NCBI GenBank assembly: GCA_009760855.2
Contig: WPIO01000049.1
Location: 2,435,001 to 2,499,000 of the forward strand
Length of the DNA: 64,000 bases
Direction: 5' to 3'
Origin: Cristatella mucedo
Taxonomy: Eukaryota > Bryozoa > Phylactolaemata > Cristatellidae
The notes under the pieces are model-generated. The model searched no databases, was not told where the DNA came from, and saw only the letters and a program-made list of their open reading frames with translations. Shown here piece by piece: positions 1 to 10,915 of this stretch. Position 1 is the first letter of the stretch. Each line of letters opens with the position of its first letter. The position numbers and the translations under genes are program-made.

Positions 1-117
1 CGTTGCATTTGACGAATTGGGAACCTCGTGATGCTCAATTGCTGCACTGGTGATGCCCTGCTCGGCAGGTGTCTGCAAAGTTGGAATGAAGTGTCCGATG
101 TCGTATCTATCTGTATA

Positions 118-290
118 CTGATGGCGCACTAGGTGAGCCGGTTGCTTTTCACGACCTCGGTCCCGATGTCGTGGGTCGAATCCTGCGTTTGGCGATCCTT
201 TATCGCCACTGCAAGCGGTGGTGATAGCCGTAAAGGCTCTTCTATTGCTGTAAAAAAAGAGGCTAATAAATAATAATCAACTAATATTTA
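118..290 (+). mobile_element. SINE B copy, tRNA-derived
   Basis: The head resembles a tRNA promoter: a box-A-like stretch (CTAGGTGAGCCGGTTGC) and a box-B-like stretch (GTCGTGGGTCGAATCC). The body reads GATCCTTTATCGCCACTGCA then GATAGCCGTAAAGGCTCTTC, and it ends in an A-rich AAAAAAAGAGGCT tail. The same body recurs at 3.7, 6.3, 7.2, 39.8, 43.5, 50.2, 50.6 and 61.3 kb, which defines a family. No coding capacity is expected. This copy is nearly complete, and the one at 61.3 kb is the best match. Confidence 0.7.
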
Positions 291-445
291 ATTTAATTCA
301 ATTTTAGTACGCCAGAGGTCTTTCGTAGGTGCTGGCCTGCCTTCTTACTTGTTTTACCATTCAATTTCTATTCAGTTGGCTTGACAGGGGGCTGCAATGC
401 TTGCATTTTATTGCCCCTGCACCTCGTAATGTGAACAGCGAAGGC

Positions 446-590
446 TAGCTGATTTAGCAGCCTCACTAATATACAGCAGCCGAAAAGCATCGCTGGTCGC
501 CATCCCTCTCGCTTTAGCTACAAAGGATTAGCCCGCCCCGCCCACAGCTGCTGCAGATTTTGAACCCACGACGACCTCCTGCCGAGCTGA
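446..590 (-). mobile_element. Degenerate SINE B copy
   Basis: Read on the minus strand, it shows a box-B-like GTCGTGGGTTCAAA and then a diverged body ending near GAGGCTGCTAAATCAGCTAGC, the SINE B tail. The central body is poorly conserved, so this is an old copy. Confidence 0.45.
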
Positions 591-1239
591 TCATGGCATC
601 GCCGTGCCACGATCGGCCGGCTTGCAGCTTCCCTGGCAACCTTCGGTTGCCTTCCTTGAAGGCTGGCTTGCCCAATTAGCAAGTTCTTCGTTTTGAAAAC
701 TTGGGCTCTTGGAAGTACATGGTCGCACGGTAGCTTTAGCAATGGCTGTACTGAAAACTCGCCTCGTATTCGCTTCGAGGCCGAATAGATGGGCCAAATA
801 GATGCCCAGTATTCGGTCGAATAGTAGCTGTCGGGCCGAATGGGAATGGTGGTCACATGATTTCAGTTTCGGCTTATACGGTCGCTACTGAAGTAACTGT
901 TTCATTAACACAATATACAAGCTCAATGGTGCAAACACTATACGTGCCGTTAACGGTTTACTTCCAGCTCATGCATTAGATTGACCAAACTGCAACCGTT
1001 GCTTTCATTTCAAATGTTGAGTGGTGTCGGTAGATGTACTCAGTACACCATTCCCATTCGGCCGACTAGCTAGTCAATTATTCACACTCGGCCTAATATT
1101 GAAAATAAACTTTTCAGTGAAGCTTTCCAGTTTCAACTATTCATCCCCCTCGATTCACGAGATTTCGATCATCGCCTGCTCGTAGCCTCATTCTGGCTGC
1201 CGACATGTCCGGTGCATTCAGAGCATTCGCTAGCCACGT
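591..1239. other. No recognisable feature
   Basis: AT/GC-balanced sequence. Short open frames exist but none shows splice sites, a start context or a recognisable motif. Confidence 0.5.
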
Positions 1240-1300
1240 AATAATACATTTGTATAGCGTCCGGAGAAAACTTAATCTCTTTCTATGTGCTTATCGAGTA
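1240..1300 (-). mobile_element. SINE A / LINE 3' tail fragment
   Basis: On the minus strand the segment reads as the tail AGATTAAGTTTTCTCCGGAC then GCTATACAAATG, matching the 3' part of the SINE A copies at 36.2, 55.7 and 61.1 kb. The tRNA-like head is absent. Confidence 0.5.
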
Positions 1301-3086
1301 GGTTTGTCCTTATGCGAGCATTCGTCGAATCATTCACGCTCGCCCTGCAGACTGTTTTTTGGATGGGATTCTTTTTGGGCTGGGCTCGCTGCTTTACACC
1401 TCAGACCGTCGCATGTCTTGGCTCTCAGATATAACGAATGAAAAACTCCATCACTCGCCGGCTCTGCCTCTGCTGTCACGGCACCCTAATTGCCGTCGAA
1501 GCACGCAAACTGCTGTCGCAGTCCCTCACTCGGACATCGACACTCAGACATCCTTTCGGCTCGATATCGAGTCTGTTTCCTGTAGTAAATGGCCAGTAAG
1601 AGTCTGTCACTTTCCACCTACTGACTGCAGTTGCACTTTTTGTGTCTAAACTTGCATATACATCGCCATCGCCCTGTTTCTGCTAACCTTCGATCCGACA
1701 TCGATTGTTGAAGGAGACGTCGATCGTCTTCTGGAGCCGATCCCATGGAGCCATTTTACACCTCTCGCTTTTGAGAGTCTAGGTCGGAGAGTCTTTTCTA
1801 GAGACACAAAGCCTGCGAATGAGAGTTTAGTAGAGCCTTCTTGTCTTTACGAAGCCTTCAATTTGTTTTGGACGAATATTGGCGTCACCAAAACTACAGT
1901 GAAACCGGAGAAATGCGTTAACTAAAGAGACCGGGACGTTGGGCCAGAGGAAGTTACCATGACGAGACAGAACAGGAGCCGCACAGGTCCACAATTGCAG
2001 CACTAAAAGCAACTATTCGCAGCCTGCGGCTGCCTCGCATTAGTGAATTCGTGCCATTAGTTTTCAACAATTGGTCAGTGGCAAATTAAAGAGCAGTACC
2101 GACTTGACTAGCAAACGAGTTTCGAAAGCTGCTTGTGAATTTCTGGCTACTTTAGTCCGACCAGCTACTGTTTTTAAAGTATCGACGGCGTTTGTGCGAA
2201 GCTCTCTCCGCTTGCACACACATAATGAAAAGGTTTCCCGTAGCCAAAGCGAAAGTTGTTGTAATCTGACACGTGACGCGTCCACGTGAGAGCGACGATG
2301 AGAGCTTCCACTGCTGCCGATTGATTCAAGTCCTGCATTGACTCGTCGCCGGAATAAGGAAGAATCGGTTTCCGGACCACGTCACTCCTGGATGTATTCA
2401 TTGTACGCACGCACGCATGTATGTATGTATGCCTGACATGCACCAAGCTAACCAGGATGTCTCACTGTCATGAGCCAGTGAGCTGTCCTTTAAGCTGAAG
2501 CAGTTGTGTCGCTTGAAGCTGTATAAGGTGCTCTCTCTTACCGACCCAGTGGGTTTGAGTCCTGCAGGGGCGATCCTGTATTGCCTACTGCAAACTGTGG
2601 TGAAACTGCCGTTAAGGTTCCTCCTCAGCTATATAGAATTAAGGCTCAGGGCGAATCAGCTAACCCTGATCTCAATGCCAGTTCAAAACCCCTCGATGAG
2701 GTTATCTAGATCAGTTCACTGGTTCGGTACAGAAAACCTGGTTCGGTTTCGGAGTTTGCGTCATCACCTTATAAGCAGAGGGAGCTGGTGATAAGTGATA
2801 CGAAAGCAATTATCAGCCGTGAGAAAGAAGACGATGGCTTGGTGGCAGCTGGCTTACAGTAGTCGAAAGTCTGCTCAGTGACAGATGGCTTGACCGCTGA
2901 GAAATATTAAGCAGTATAAATGCATACATCGCAGCTATGACATGTCCAGGAAAAAGTTTACCATATTGCACGTTCAGATTTTTGTACGAGTCCTGGATCT
3001 AAAGGTTTCATTTCAGATACTATTTACTTAAAACAAAGATTTCACTGGTATTTGCCTTATCATTGGTATCTTTTGGAGCGAGAAGG
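1301..3086. other. No recognisable feature
   Basis: No gene, RNA or repeat that I recognise. A short ACGC/ATGT alternating stretch lies near 2,405-2,432. The small open frames on both strands overlap each other and have no recognisable protein content. Confidence 0.5.
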
Positions 3087-3440
3087 ATAATAATAAAAAT
3101 AATAATTATAATAACCTGATTAAGCGCCCTCGGAGAACTCAATCTCTTTCTAGGTGCTTTACAATTGCTGCAAGGAAACACGATCGAATGGTGAGTGGTA
3201 TCATGCCTGATAAACGACATAAATAACGTGGTTAGGGATGACATGGCCAGTGTTGACAGATGCTGCAGGCCCCTCCCATTGCTATGTAACTCCTAGTTTC
3301 AGGAGATCCATTCTACCGGAGGCTTCCAGTACCGGCCGGGCCTGAGTAAACACGGTCTCAGAATGCTCGTGTGTTATCACTTGTACCGCACTTTCAGCAC
3401 GCAGGGTCAGCATGCAAGTGTTGTTAGTGGCAGACACTGT
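3087..3440 (-). mobile_element. 3' end of CR1/L2-like LINE, interrupted
   Basis: A (AAT)n-like stretch followed by GCGCCCTCGGAGAACTCAAT matches the 3' end of the LINE at 25.4 kb in the same orientation. The similarity resumes around 3,400-3,440 (CAGGGTCAGCATGCAAGTGT), so unrelated sequence of about 150 bp separates the two parts. No open reading frame remains. Confidence 0.55.
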
Positions 3441-3734
3441 AAGAAGAACAAAGCATTACGGTGTTAAAGCTGCACTATCCCATCGAGCTAGTGCATTCAC
3501 TCCGTTAAAACATCGGCATCTTCCGAGACTTCTAGTTAATTCACTGCGTCACAGGCAAGCTTACTACATCAATGAGGTTAAACAAGCGGTGCACGACGAA
3601 CTTCCTCTTATTTAGTGGATAAACAAGTACTTCCTTTACACGGTCACACGAAACTCTTTCTCACTTTTCCCGCCACGAAAATAATTGCTGACGTACGCTG
3701 AGTGCAAAACGGTCTGAATGGGGCGCAGTGTGCC

Positions 3735-3905
3735 TGGGTCCTAGCCCAGTGGTAAGGTGCTGGCTCTTCACGATTGGGGTCTTGGAGACTCGAGTCTTGA
3801 AGTTGTCGATTCTTGATTGACCACTGGAAGCGGGGGGGGGGTGATAGTCGTGTTGGCCCTTCTGCCGATAGGTAAAATGAGGCTGTTTATTCAGCTTATT
3901 CTTTG
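3735..3905 (+). mobile_element. SINE B copy
   Basis: A tRNA-like head (CCCAGTGGTAAGGTGCTGGC), a body ending GTGATAGTCGTGTTGGCCCT and the tail ATGAGGCTGTTTATTCAGCT identify a SINE B copy. It contains a run of about ten G where the consensus has GCGGTGGTG. Confidence 0.6.
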
Positions 3906-3993
3906 TCGATAGAAATTTTCAGCTCCATCCAGCTCTGTCGCTGTGGATGATGCGAATGCCCCATAATGGTTGCGTATGCGAATGCCCATACAA

Positions 3994-4022
3994 AATGGTG
4001 GGCGGAAAGTCCGCCCACCATT
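3994..4022. repeat. 13-bp-arm perfect hairpin
   Basis: The arm AATGGTGGGCGGA is followed by a three-base loop (AAG) and its exact reverse complement. It lies about 75 bp before a second, longer palindrome that begins with a similar AATGGT sequence, and both precede the hAT element at 4.16 kb. Confidence 0.8.
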
Positions 4023-4096
4023 ATCAGCGCTCGAGTCGATGGTAGCAAGGGATCCAGAACAAAAGGAGATCAAAGCGAGCAGAATAAATACTTGAG

Positions 4097-4137
4097 AATG
4101 GTAGGCAGCAGCTAGACTCTAGCTGCTGCCTACCATT
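4097..4137. repeat. 41-bp palindrome with 20-bp perfect arms
   Basis: The arms 4097-4116 and 4118-4137 are exact reverse complements separated by one base. The arm starts AATGGTAGGCAGC. The right arm ends about 25 bp before the hAT terminus, so it could be a relic of another fold-back element or flanking structure. Its function is unknown. Confidence 0.85.
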
Positions 4138-4156
4138 GTCAGGCATTGTCACGTGA

Positions 4157-6314
4157 GATGACATGGGCAAACTACGGCCCGCGGGCCATATACGGCCCGT
4201 TGGGCTTTTCAATCCGGTCCACCGAACTCGTCCAGGTTATATTATTAAATTGAATTTTATTATAAAGGCACCTCAATCATTTTACCTAGCTGTAATTCCC
4301 ATCTTTCCCAAGCAGATGGCACACCCCGAAGACATTGACCCTTAAGTGTGATGCATTACGAATACTCTCTACTTCATTTTTTCGCTTTGTACTTTCAGCC
4401 CTTCAGTGTAAATGCTCGGACCGAAGCAAACAAAAAGTAGACAGTGAGTGCCGAGTGTTCAATAAAGAGTGGATAACAAAATATTTTTTCGCTGAAGTCC
4501 GATCAACAGCTGTATGTCTGATATGCTAAGAAACTGCAGTAGGTTTTAAAGAATACAACATCAGCCGTACTTTTGCCACAAAACACGCTCACTACGCCAC
4601 TCAAAAGTAACGGGCGGCTACAGCTCAGAGATTGCCCGCTAATTTACAGATTCAGCAAAACCTTTTTCACAGAAAAACTGCGATTCAAGAGTCAAGTACT
4701 AAGCCAAGTTTTCTGGTGGCATTCAAATTAGCAAAGGCCAGTAAGCATTTCACCGAAGGCGAATTTTTAAAAGAATGCATGGTTGAAACGGCAGGTCTCT
4801 TGTATCCTGAGAGCAAAGGCAAATTTGAAAAAATCAGTTCATCATGCAGAACTGTGACTCGCCGTGCGGAACTGATTGACGAAGATATAGCCAAAAAAAT
4901 AAACAAAAAGGCGGATTCCTTTAAGTTTCATTCATTAGCACTGGATGAAAGTAACGACTTAAAAGACATTGCTCAGCTCTTAATTGTTATTCGAGGGATT
5001 AGCGACAGTTTTGAGATCACAGAGGAATTTTTGACCAAAGAGTCCATGAAAGGGAAAACGAGGGGAGAGGACTTGTATAACCAGGTGTCTGCTGTCATCG
5101 AGAAAATGAATCTACCTCGGAGTAAACTTGCCAATGTCACCACGGTTAGATCGCCAAATTTAACTGGGAAAAACGTTGGGCGGCTAAAAAGACTGCAGGA
5201 AAAAGTAAAAACAGGAAAACCCTTATCATGATGTTTTTTTCCTTCACTGCATCCTTCATCAGGCAGTTCTGTGTAATTCTATATTGCAGCCAAATCATGC
5301 CGTGAAGCCAGTCGTAGAGCTTGTTAACTTTGTACGAGCAAGTGGACTTCAGCGTCGTGTCAGTTTGTTGCGTTCCTGGAAGAAACCAGGTGCAGATCAC
5401 CAGGACTTACTTTACCATTCTCACGTGCACTGGCTAAGTTTTGGCAAAGTCTTTCAAAGAGTGTGGGAACTGAAGGAGGAGATCACTGCATTTTTGGAGT
5501 TAATTGGGAGATCCGACGAATTACCCGAGCTAAGTGACAAGAACTGGCTTTGTGACTTTGCGTTTGCTGTGGACATACTTTCGCAAATGAATGATCTGAA
5601 CACCAAGCTACAGAGGAAAGATCAATTTGTGCAAGACATGTACACAAATGTTATGGCCTTCAAATACAAGCTGACTCTCTTCTCCAGACAAATTTCAAAC
5701 AATTCCTTTACTCGTTTCCCCACACTAGCCATGCAGAAAGAGGCTATCCGAAACGTGCAGAAAAACAGCAAATCACTGGAAGACCTGCACGGATAATTCT
5801 GCCGTCGTTTCTGTGACTTTAATACAATTTAAAAGTCACTTCAGCTGGTGTACTGTCCCCTGTCACAAGACCCTGAAACAGCACCACAGGAGCTGCAGTT
5901 GGAACTGATAGATGTTCAGTCTGACTCTGCATTGAAGAAGAAGTTCAACTCTCTTAAGGTGAACGACTTTTAAGCTTAACTTAACGAAGCCACGTTTCCA
6001 AACCTCCGGAGGATGGCACAGAAGATGCTGACGTTGTTTAGCTCAACCTACGTGTGTGAACAGACATTCAGCGTCGTGAATATCAACAAAGGCTGTCACA
6101 GATCCAAGTTAACTGACCAACGCCTCGGAACTATCTTAAGAATTGCCGCAACAAATAGAACGCCAGACATTGATGCACTCGCAAAAAAAAGAGACAAACA
6201 ACACTGTTGCCAGTGAAACTGAATGGGAATTTATTACTAAGTTATTATATTAATAAATTTGTAAAACGATTTTTACAATAAACTAAGCACAATAAAAAGT
6301 TTGCCCACCCCTTG
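4157..6314 (+). mobile_element. hAT-Charlie-type DNA transposon, degenerate
   Basis: The left end holds TGGGCAAACT (4164-4173) followed by ACGGCCCGCGGGCC, a terminal signature common in Charlie-type hAT elements. The right end holds the inverted copy AGTTTGCCCA (6298-6307) followed by CCCCTTG. Between them is a broken transposase reading frame. The outermost terminal bases and the 8-bp target duplication are not clearly preserved. About 2.16 kb long, it looks like an old full-length insertion rather than an internally deleted one. Confidence 0.8.
4428..6216 (+). pseudogene. hAT transposase pseudogene (BED zinc finger, GTF2IRD2-like)
   Basis: Reading-frame pieces in order. First, a BED-finger-like start (KVDSECRVFNKEW, then CLIC) interrupted by a stop near 4,528. 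Second, an open 199-codon piece (4632-5231) with the first catalytic aspartate in LALDESNDLKDIAQ. Third, a frameshift around 5,160-5,290, then a 170-codon piece (5284-5796) with WLSFGKVFQRVWELKEEI. Last, the C-terminal dimerisation region LFSSTYVCEQTFS (6013-6216). The conserved TDG-type second catalytic aspartate motif has become TTVRSPNLTGKN, so the acidic residue is lost. Several stops, two frame changes and this substitution make it inactive. Such transposases catalyse cut-and-paste transposition in the nucleus. Confidence 0.85.
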
Positions 6315-6339
6315 CGATATTTCACGGCCAAGTCTTACA

Positions 6340-6490
6340 TCACGAAGTAAGGTGCTTGCTCTTCACGAGCCAGGTTGTGGATTTGAGTCAGGCAATGGGC
6401 AATCCTTTACTGTCCACTGCAAGCAGCAGTGATGATAGCCACGAAGGCGCATCTGCCTCTATACTAATGAGGCTGTTAAATCATTCACTT
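6340..6490 (+). mobile_element. SINE B copy
   Basis: The head GTAAGGTGCTTGCTCTTCAC, the body (GGGCAATCCTTTACTG, then GATGATAGCCACGAAGGCGC) and the tail AATGAGGCTGTTAAATCATT identify the family. Its tail is closer to the opposite-strand copy at 7.24 kb than to the other copies, suggesting a shared subfamily. Confidence 0.65.
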
Positions 6491-7231
6491 AAGATAAAAA
6501 AATAACAACCAAAGGCTCAGAGGGCAGAAACAATCAGTGTTCTTATCTGGCTTCTGATGTTAAGGAAGAATCTTTCCAAACAAGGTCGAATATAGGCTTG
6601 GGCAATGCGACGCCAGTGCGTTGCAGAAAAAAGACTCTATGCTGTCTCTGATGGCTAGTGCCCAGAGAGCAGTTTTTAATTTAGACTAGCCTGTGCTCAT
6701 GACAAATCGTGGTAAATTTCAGTGTTGCATCGCAGTGAGGGTGGGAGAATCCGACCCACTGTTGGGCAAGGGCTAGAGTCCACGATATGGGTGACAAAAC
6801 GAACTTAACACTCAATCTTTCCTTTGTCATACAAGTAAGCCCTGTCGGCGCGACGCTAGTGGCCTTTGGGATAATAGCTTATCCAGCCGTAATTCACTCT
6901 AGCCAATGCCAGCTCAGCCCCCCCCATGTTAATTGTATCCCTGCCCCAAAGTAATTCGACATTCCTAGCCAATCGAGGCCCCTCGGCGTTTCTGCCAAGT
7001 CCCTCGTGGGTGTGAACGGTTCCAACGGTTTTAGTCCATCGAATGCAGTTTAGATTATGTGTTACTTACCGTCTTTGTGTTTGCTATTTAGCAAGTCAAC
7101 GACGAACACATGCCAGCGTCTTTTCTTTTTGTAGATTTTTCCGTAAGCCACGTCTCTTTTGAGTTTCAGCACCTCGGGGCTGAGTGGCTTCCTCCGTTGA
7201 CTGTCTTTCTAGCAGCTAGATTATAATTTAT
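6491..7231. other. No recognisable feature
   Basis: A spacer between two inverted SINE B copies. No open frame or repeat that I recognise. Confidence 0.45.
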
Positions 7232-7390
7232 GTTAAGTGAATGATTCCACAGCCTCATTATTATAGAGGCAGAAGCGCCTTCGCCGCTATCACCATCTCA
7301 GCTTGCAGTGGACAATGGAGGATTGCCCATTGCTGGACTCGAACCCACGACCTGGATCGTGAGGAGCAAACACCTTATCTCGTGATATAT
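7232..7390 (-). mobile_element. SINE B copy
   Basis: On the minus strand, a tRNA-like head (box B GTCGTGGGTTCGAGTCC), a body (GGGCAATCCTCCATTGTCCA) and the tail GAGGCTGTGGAATCATTCAC. It forms a loose inverted pair with the copy at 6.34 kb. Confidence 0.65.
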
Positions 7391-7542
7391 AAGATCCAGC
7401 CATGAAATACCATTCATAAATAGGAATAATAAAATAGCGCATAATGCAAGCTGTTTCTGTAAAAGTAAGTGTTTCTGTTAAAGTAAGCTAAATCTGTTTC
7501 GAGACGTTGCAGGAAAAGAGGCCTATCATGCCAATGGATATC

Positions 7543-8060
7543 TATCCATCCATCCATCCATCCATCCATCCATCCATCCATCCATCCATCCATCCATCCA
7601 TCCATCCATCCATCCATCCATCCATCCATCCATCCATCCATCCATCCATCCATCCATCCATCCATCCATCCATCCATCCATCCATCCATCCATCCATCCA
7701 TCCATCCATCCATCCATCCATCCATCCATCCATCCATCCATCCATCCATCCATCCATCCATCCATCCATCCATCCATCCATCCATCCATCCATCCATCCA
7801 TCCATCCATCCATCCATCCATCCATCCATCCATCCATCCATCCATCCATCCATCCATCCATCCATCCATCCATCCATCCATCCATCCATCCATCCATCCA
7901 TCCATCCATCCATCCATCCATCCATCCATCCATCCATCCATCCATCCATCCATCCATCCATCCATCCATCCATCCATCCATCCATCCATCCATCCATCCA
8001 TCCATCCATCCATCCATCCATCCATCCATCCATCCATCCATCCATCCATCCATCCATCCA

Positions 8061-8152
<92 letters not shown>

Positions 8153-8155
8153 TAA
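7543..8155. repeat. Compound microsatellite (ATCC)n-(TC)n-(TA)n
   Basis: About 520 bp of almost perfect ATCC tetranucleotide repeat (7543-8066) is followed by about 40 bp of TC and about 45 bp of TA. The long open frames it generates on both strands (repeating HPSI or GWMD peptides) are artefacts of a four-base repeat that has no stop codon in several frames. Confidence 0.98.
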
Positions 8156-8374
8156 TTAGTGGCACATTCTCAGTGTGCACGGGTATACGGCAAACAAGTC
8201 GCAGCTTTGATAAAGAAAATGCTGCGATGAGCACGTAGGCTTTGAGCTATTTTTTTAAATGCCATCACTTTTTTGTGAATTCACATCTCTGTGGGGATTC
8301 GTGATATCGGTCGTTATTGAGATCGTTATTGAGTTCCAGGATGTACGGTTGGTCTGCTGAGGACTAGAGGTTGG

Positions 8375-8590
8375 CTAGAGGCTCGGCACGAGCAGCTCGA
8401 GCCGGAAGAGCTCACGGTACGATGCAAAGCAGACGATCGGGAAGTAGTTCAGGTAGGCCAAGGCCGGAGCGAGAGAATGACGGCACCTAAAAGTCAGTGA
8501 AGGCACCTCAAAGCGACAATCGAAGCTGCTTGACGGAGAGCAGGTGCAGGTCGGTGAGCCTGTCAATGCAGCAGAGTATTGCAGGAATAA
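8375..8590 (-). mobile_element. LINE reverse-transcriptase C-terminal fragment
   Basis: On the minus strand the segment encoding LTDLHLLSVKQ aligns with LLADLHWLPVKQRIDFKVLS of the LINE at 25.4-26.8 kb, with the GACCTGCAC codons retained. It is short and full of changes, an old truncated copy of the same CR1/L2-like family. Confidence 0.5.
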
Positions 8591-10464
8591 AACTTCCCCT
8601 GGATTTCATATTCATTCGCCAGACGGCTTCGTATTACACACATTTAACATCAACCGGGAGATATTTTGACTCATGCGATCAGAGTAAACATCCCTGTGGC
8701 TTTGAAGCCTACAAGTCAAAAGAGCCGATCCAATGGCCCTCCTAATGATAAATCACCCAATTAAATATTTTAGGAGAAATGCCTGCATTATGTGGACCAT
8801 GGAACTGCTAAAATCTGCAGTGAGCCATAACAATAAGGGCACTACTTTGACTAGAAGTGATGGATTTTTGACATTGCAGAGATACCGGGCATATGTTTGC
8901 TGCGAGCAGCTGGTGTATTTAACTTGATTGCAGTTAATGTCAAACAGTTGACCAAGCGGTTGACTCGCTATTCCCCCATCCTCCTTTGTTCAAGCGTAGG
9001 GTGCCACTGGTTGCTTCAGTTTTACACTAAGCTAACTGTCAACTTACACGATTGAATACATTTCTGGTGGCTTTTCTTGCAGTTCGTGAAGGTTGCTCTC
9101 CAATTTGTGGTCTTGGCCCAGCAGCAGGAGGCCATGGCTTTCGATTCAGTCACGTGACTCTGAGTACGGCTGGCTCGAAGCAGTAGCTCTAAGCCAGTAG
9201 TAAAGGGCTCGCAGCTTGAGCTCTGGCCGAGTTTCGAACTTTGGCTCAATCTGCTCAGCTTCGGCGGTGCTCTGCAATATGACAGCTCGTGCTTGCGTGC
9301 AGGTGAAGAAGTGCTTTCTGTCTTCAAGTCCTAACAAAACTGCTGCTCAAAGCTGTGCTGCTGCTGCAACAACTCGAATCCAGCCGGAATTACCCTGATC
9401 TAAAGTGGTGCGCGCCAGTCGCGCCGGTGATGGCTTACTTCAGCTTCAGTGTCGCTAGGCGACGTCAGTGAAAACTCGCCGATGGCTCACGGATGCCGAT
9501 GCTTTGGTCTGGGAACGGCCTCGGGAGAGCTCATTACGTGTCGATCGTGATTCTACCGTCACGATCGACATTCCAGCCCCCCCCCCCCCGAGTTCCGGTG
9601 CAGAACTAGCTCCAGACATATTACATACAGCTGCTCTAGAGGTTGGAACAGGCATACGACTAACATGCTCAAGGCGGTAACGATATCCACAGGCTAAACC
9701 TTCTGCTCAACGCAGGCAGGAGCAAGGCGAAGCAAGCGGAGCCCCGGAGTCTCGCTCCTCCGCTTCGTGTCTTCTCGGCCCTCGCTGCTTTCGACTTGGA
9801 TGCTCGGAGGGCTCGAAAGTTTGCCCTTCACCCTTTCACCTTTCACCCTTTCCCACCCAGTCTTCAGCCTACTCGTCTGGCCAGCAGAGCTCAGCTGATG
9901 GTCGTGCAGCTGTCCTGGCTAGCCAGCAGGCTCGACCTTCACCGAAGCTCGATGCATTCGAGCTTTCCGTCTCCAGTCCGTCGTCAGCCGTCGGCAGTGG
10001 GGGCTGCCTTGCCACGCTAGTCAATGAGGCCTGCATCATCCACTCGGCTGACACTAGCACCAGCACTGGTCATCCCCGGAGAGTCAACTCCTCTGCGAAC
10101 CGTTCACCATGAGTGGGGCGTGGTAGTGGTGGTGGTGGTGTTTAGTGCTAGACCCAAGGCTGCCATTTCGAAAGCCTAAGTTTCCAGACTGCCAGAGCCA
10201 CTAGAATCCGTGTACTTACGGATGGGGGGGGGGACGAATTGCAAATCTTTCAACGCAGCCCTGGAATAATTGCTGCCGAACTCGCTCGTTTTTTAACGCT
10301 GCTTAGCTGCACGGGAACCAAACTCGTCACCGCCAGCGATTCGCGCGGGGATAGCAATGGGCGTGGCCTACGCTTCACCAGACTTCCCCAGGCGGCCTGT
10401 CTGGTCTGTCTTTACTCGAGTGACTTTCGGTCGACTGTACAGGTTGATTTTCGCCGTCAACCTC
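8591..10464. other. Intergenic region downstream of the RhoGAP gene
   Basis: This region probably includes the 3' untranslated region of the minus-strand RhoGAP gene at its right end. No convincing minus-strand polyadenylation signal was located. GC content rises from about 9.4 kb rightwards. Apart from a hairpin at 9,539-9,570 and poly-C/poly-G runs near 9,580 and 10,225, nothing is recognised. Confidence 0.4.
9539..9570. repeat. 12-bp-arm perfect hairpin
   Basis: The arm TGTCGATCGTGA is followed by an 8-base loop and its exact reverse complement. A poly-C run follows a few bases later. Confidence 0.8.
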
Positions 10465-10510
10465 CCGGACGCTGAGGATGACCGGACGCTGAGGATGACC
10501 GGACGCTGAG
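10465..10510. repeat. 17-bp tandem repeat, ~2.7 units
   Basis: The unit CCGGACGCTGAGGATGA occurs twice in full and once partly, without substitutions. It lies about 400 bp beyond the stop codon of the RhoGAP gene, probably in its 3' untranslated region. Confidence 0.85.
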
Positions 10511-10915
10511 GCAGAGTGAATCCACGCTCGACACTGAATAAATACTGTATTGCATGCTGTCTGCTGGCGCTTCGGCTTCGACGAGCCGCTTGCTTGCGTA
10601 GGGCGCCGGCGGCCAGAGCATCTCGCATTTATGCGTCGGGAGGCTCCTGAACCGGGAGTAACAAGGAAGCAGCGAGAAAGACGAAGGGAAGCGGTGGACC
10701 GAGCCGAGGCTCTTAAAGCCAGACACGGGCTGGGCAGGCGTCGCCACAGCTTTGCTCGACTCGGCCTGCTCCCGCAGCCAGGGGGCCGGCGGCGCAGGCC
10801 GAGTCGAGCGAGACGAAGCGGAAGCAGTGCCGCGAGGCCGGCGCCAGCGCCAGCCGACGTCCGACAGCATCCTGTTCGATGAGTGGCAGCGGGTGGGGTG
10901 GATTGTATGGGTGGA

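Noticed and set aside
7414-8238. Long open frames of 200-240 codons on both strands
   Set aside because: They are translations of the (ATCC)n-(TC)n-(TA)n microsatellite, with repeating four-residue peptides.
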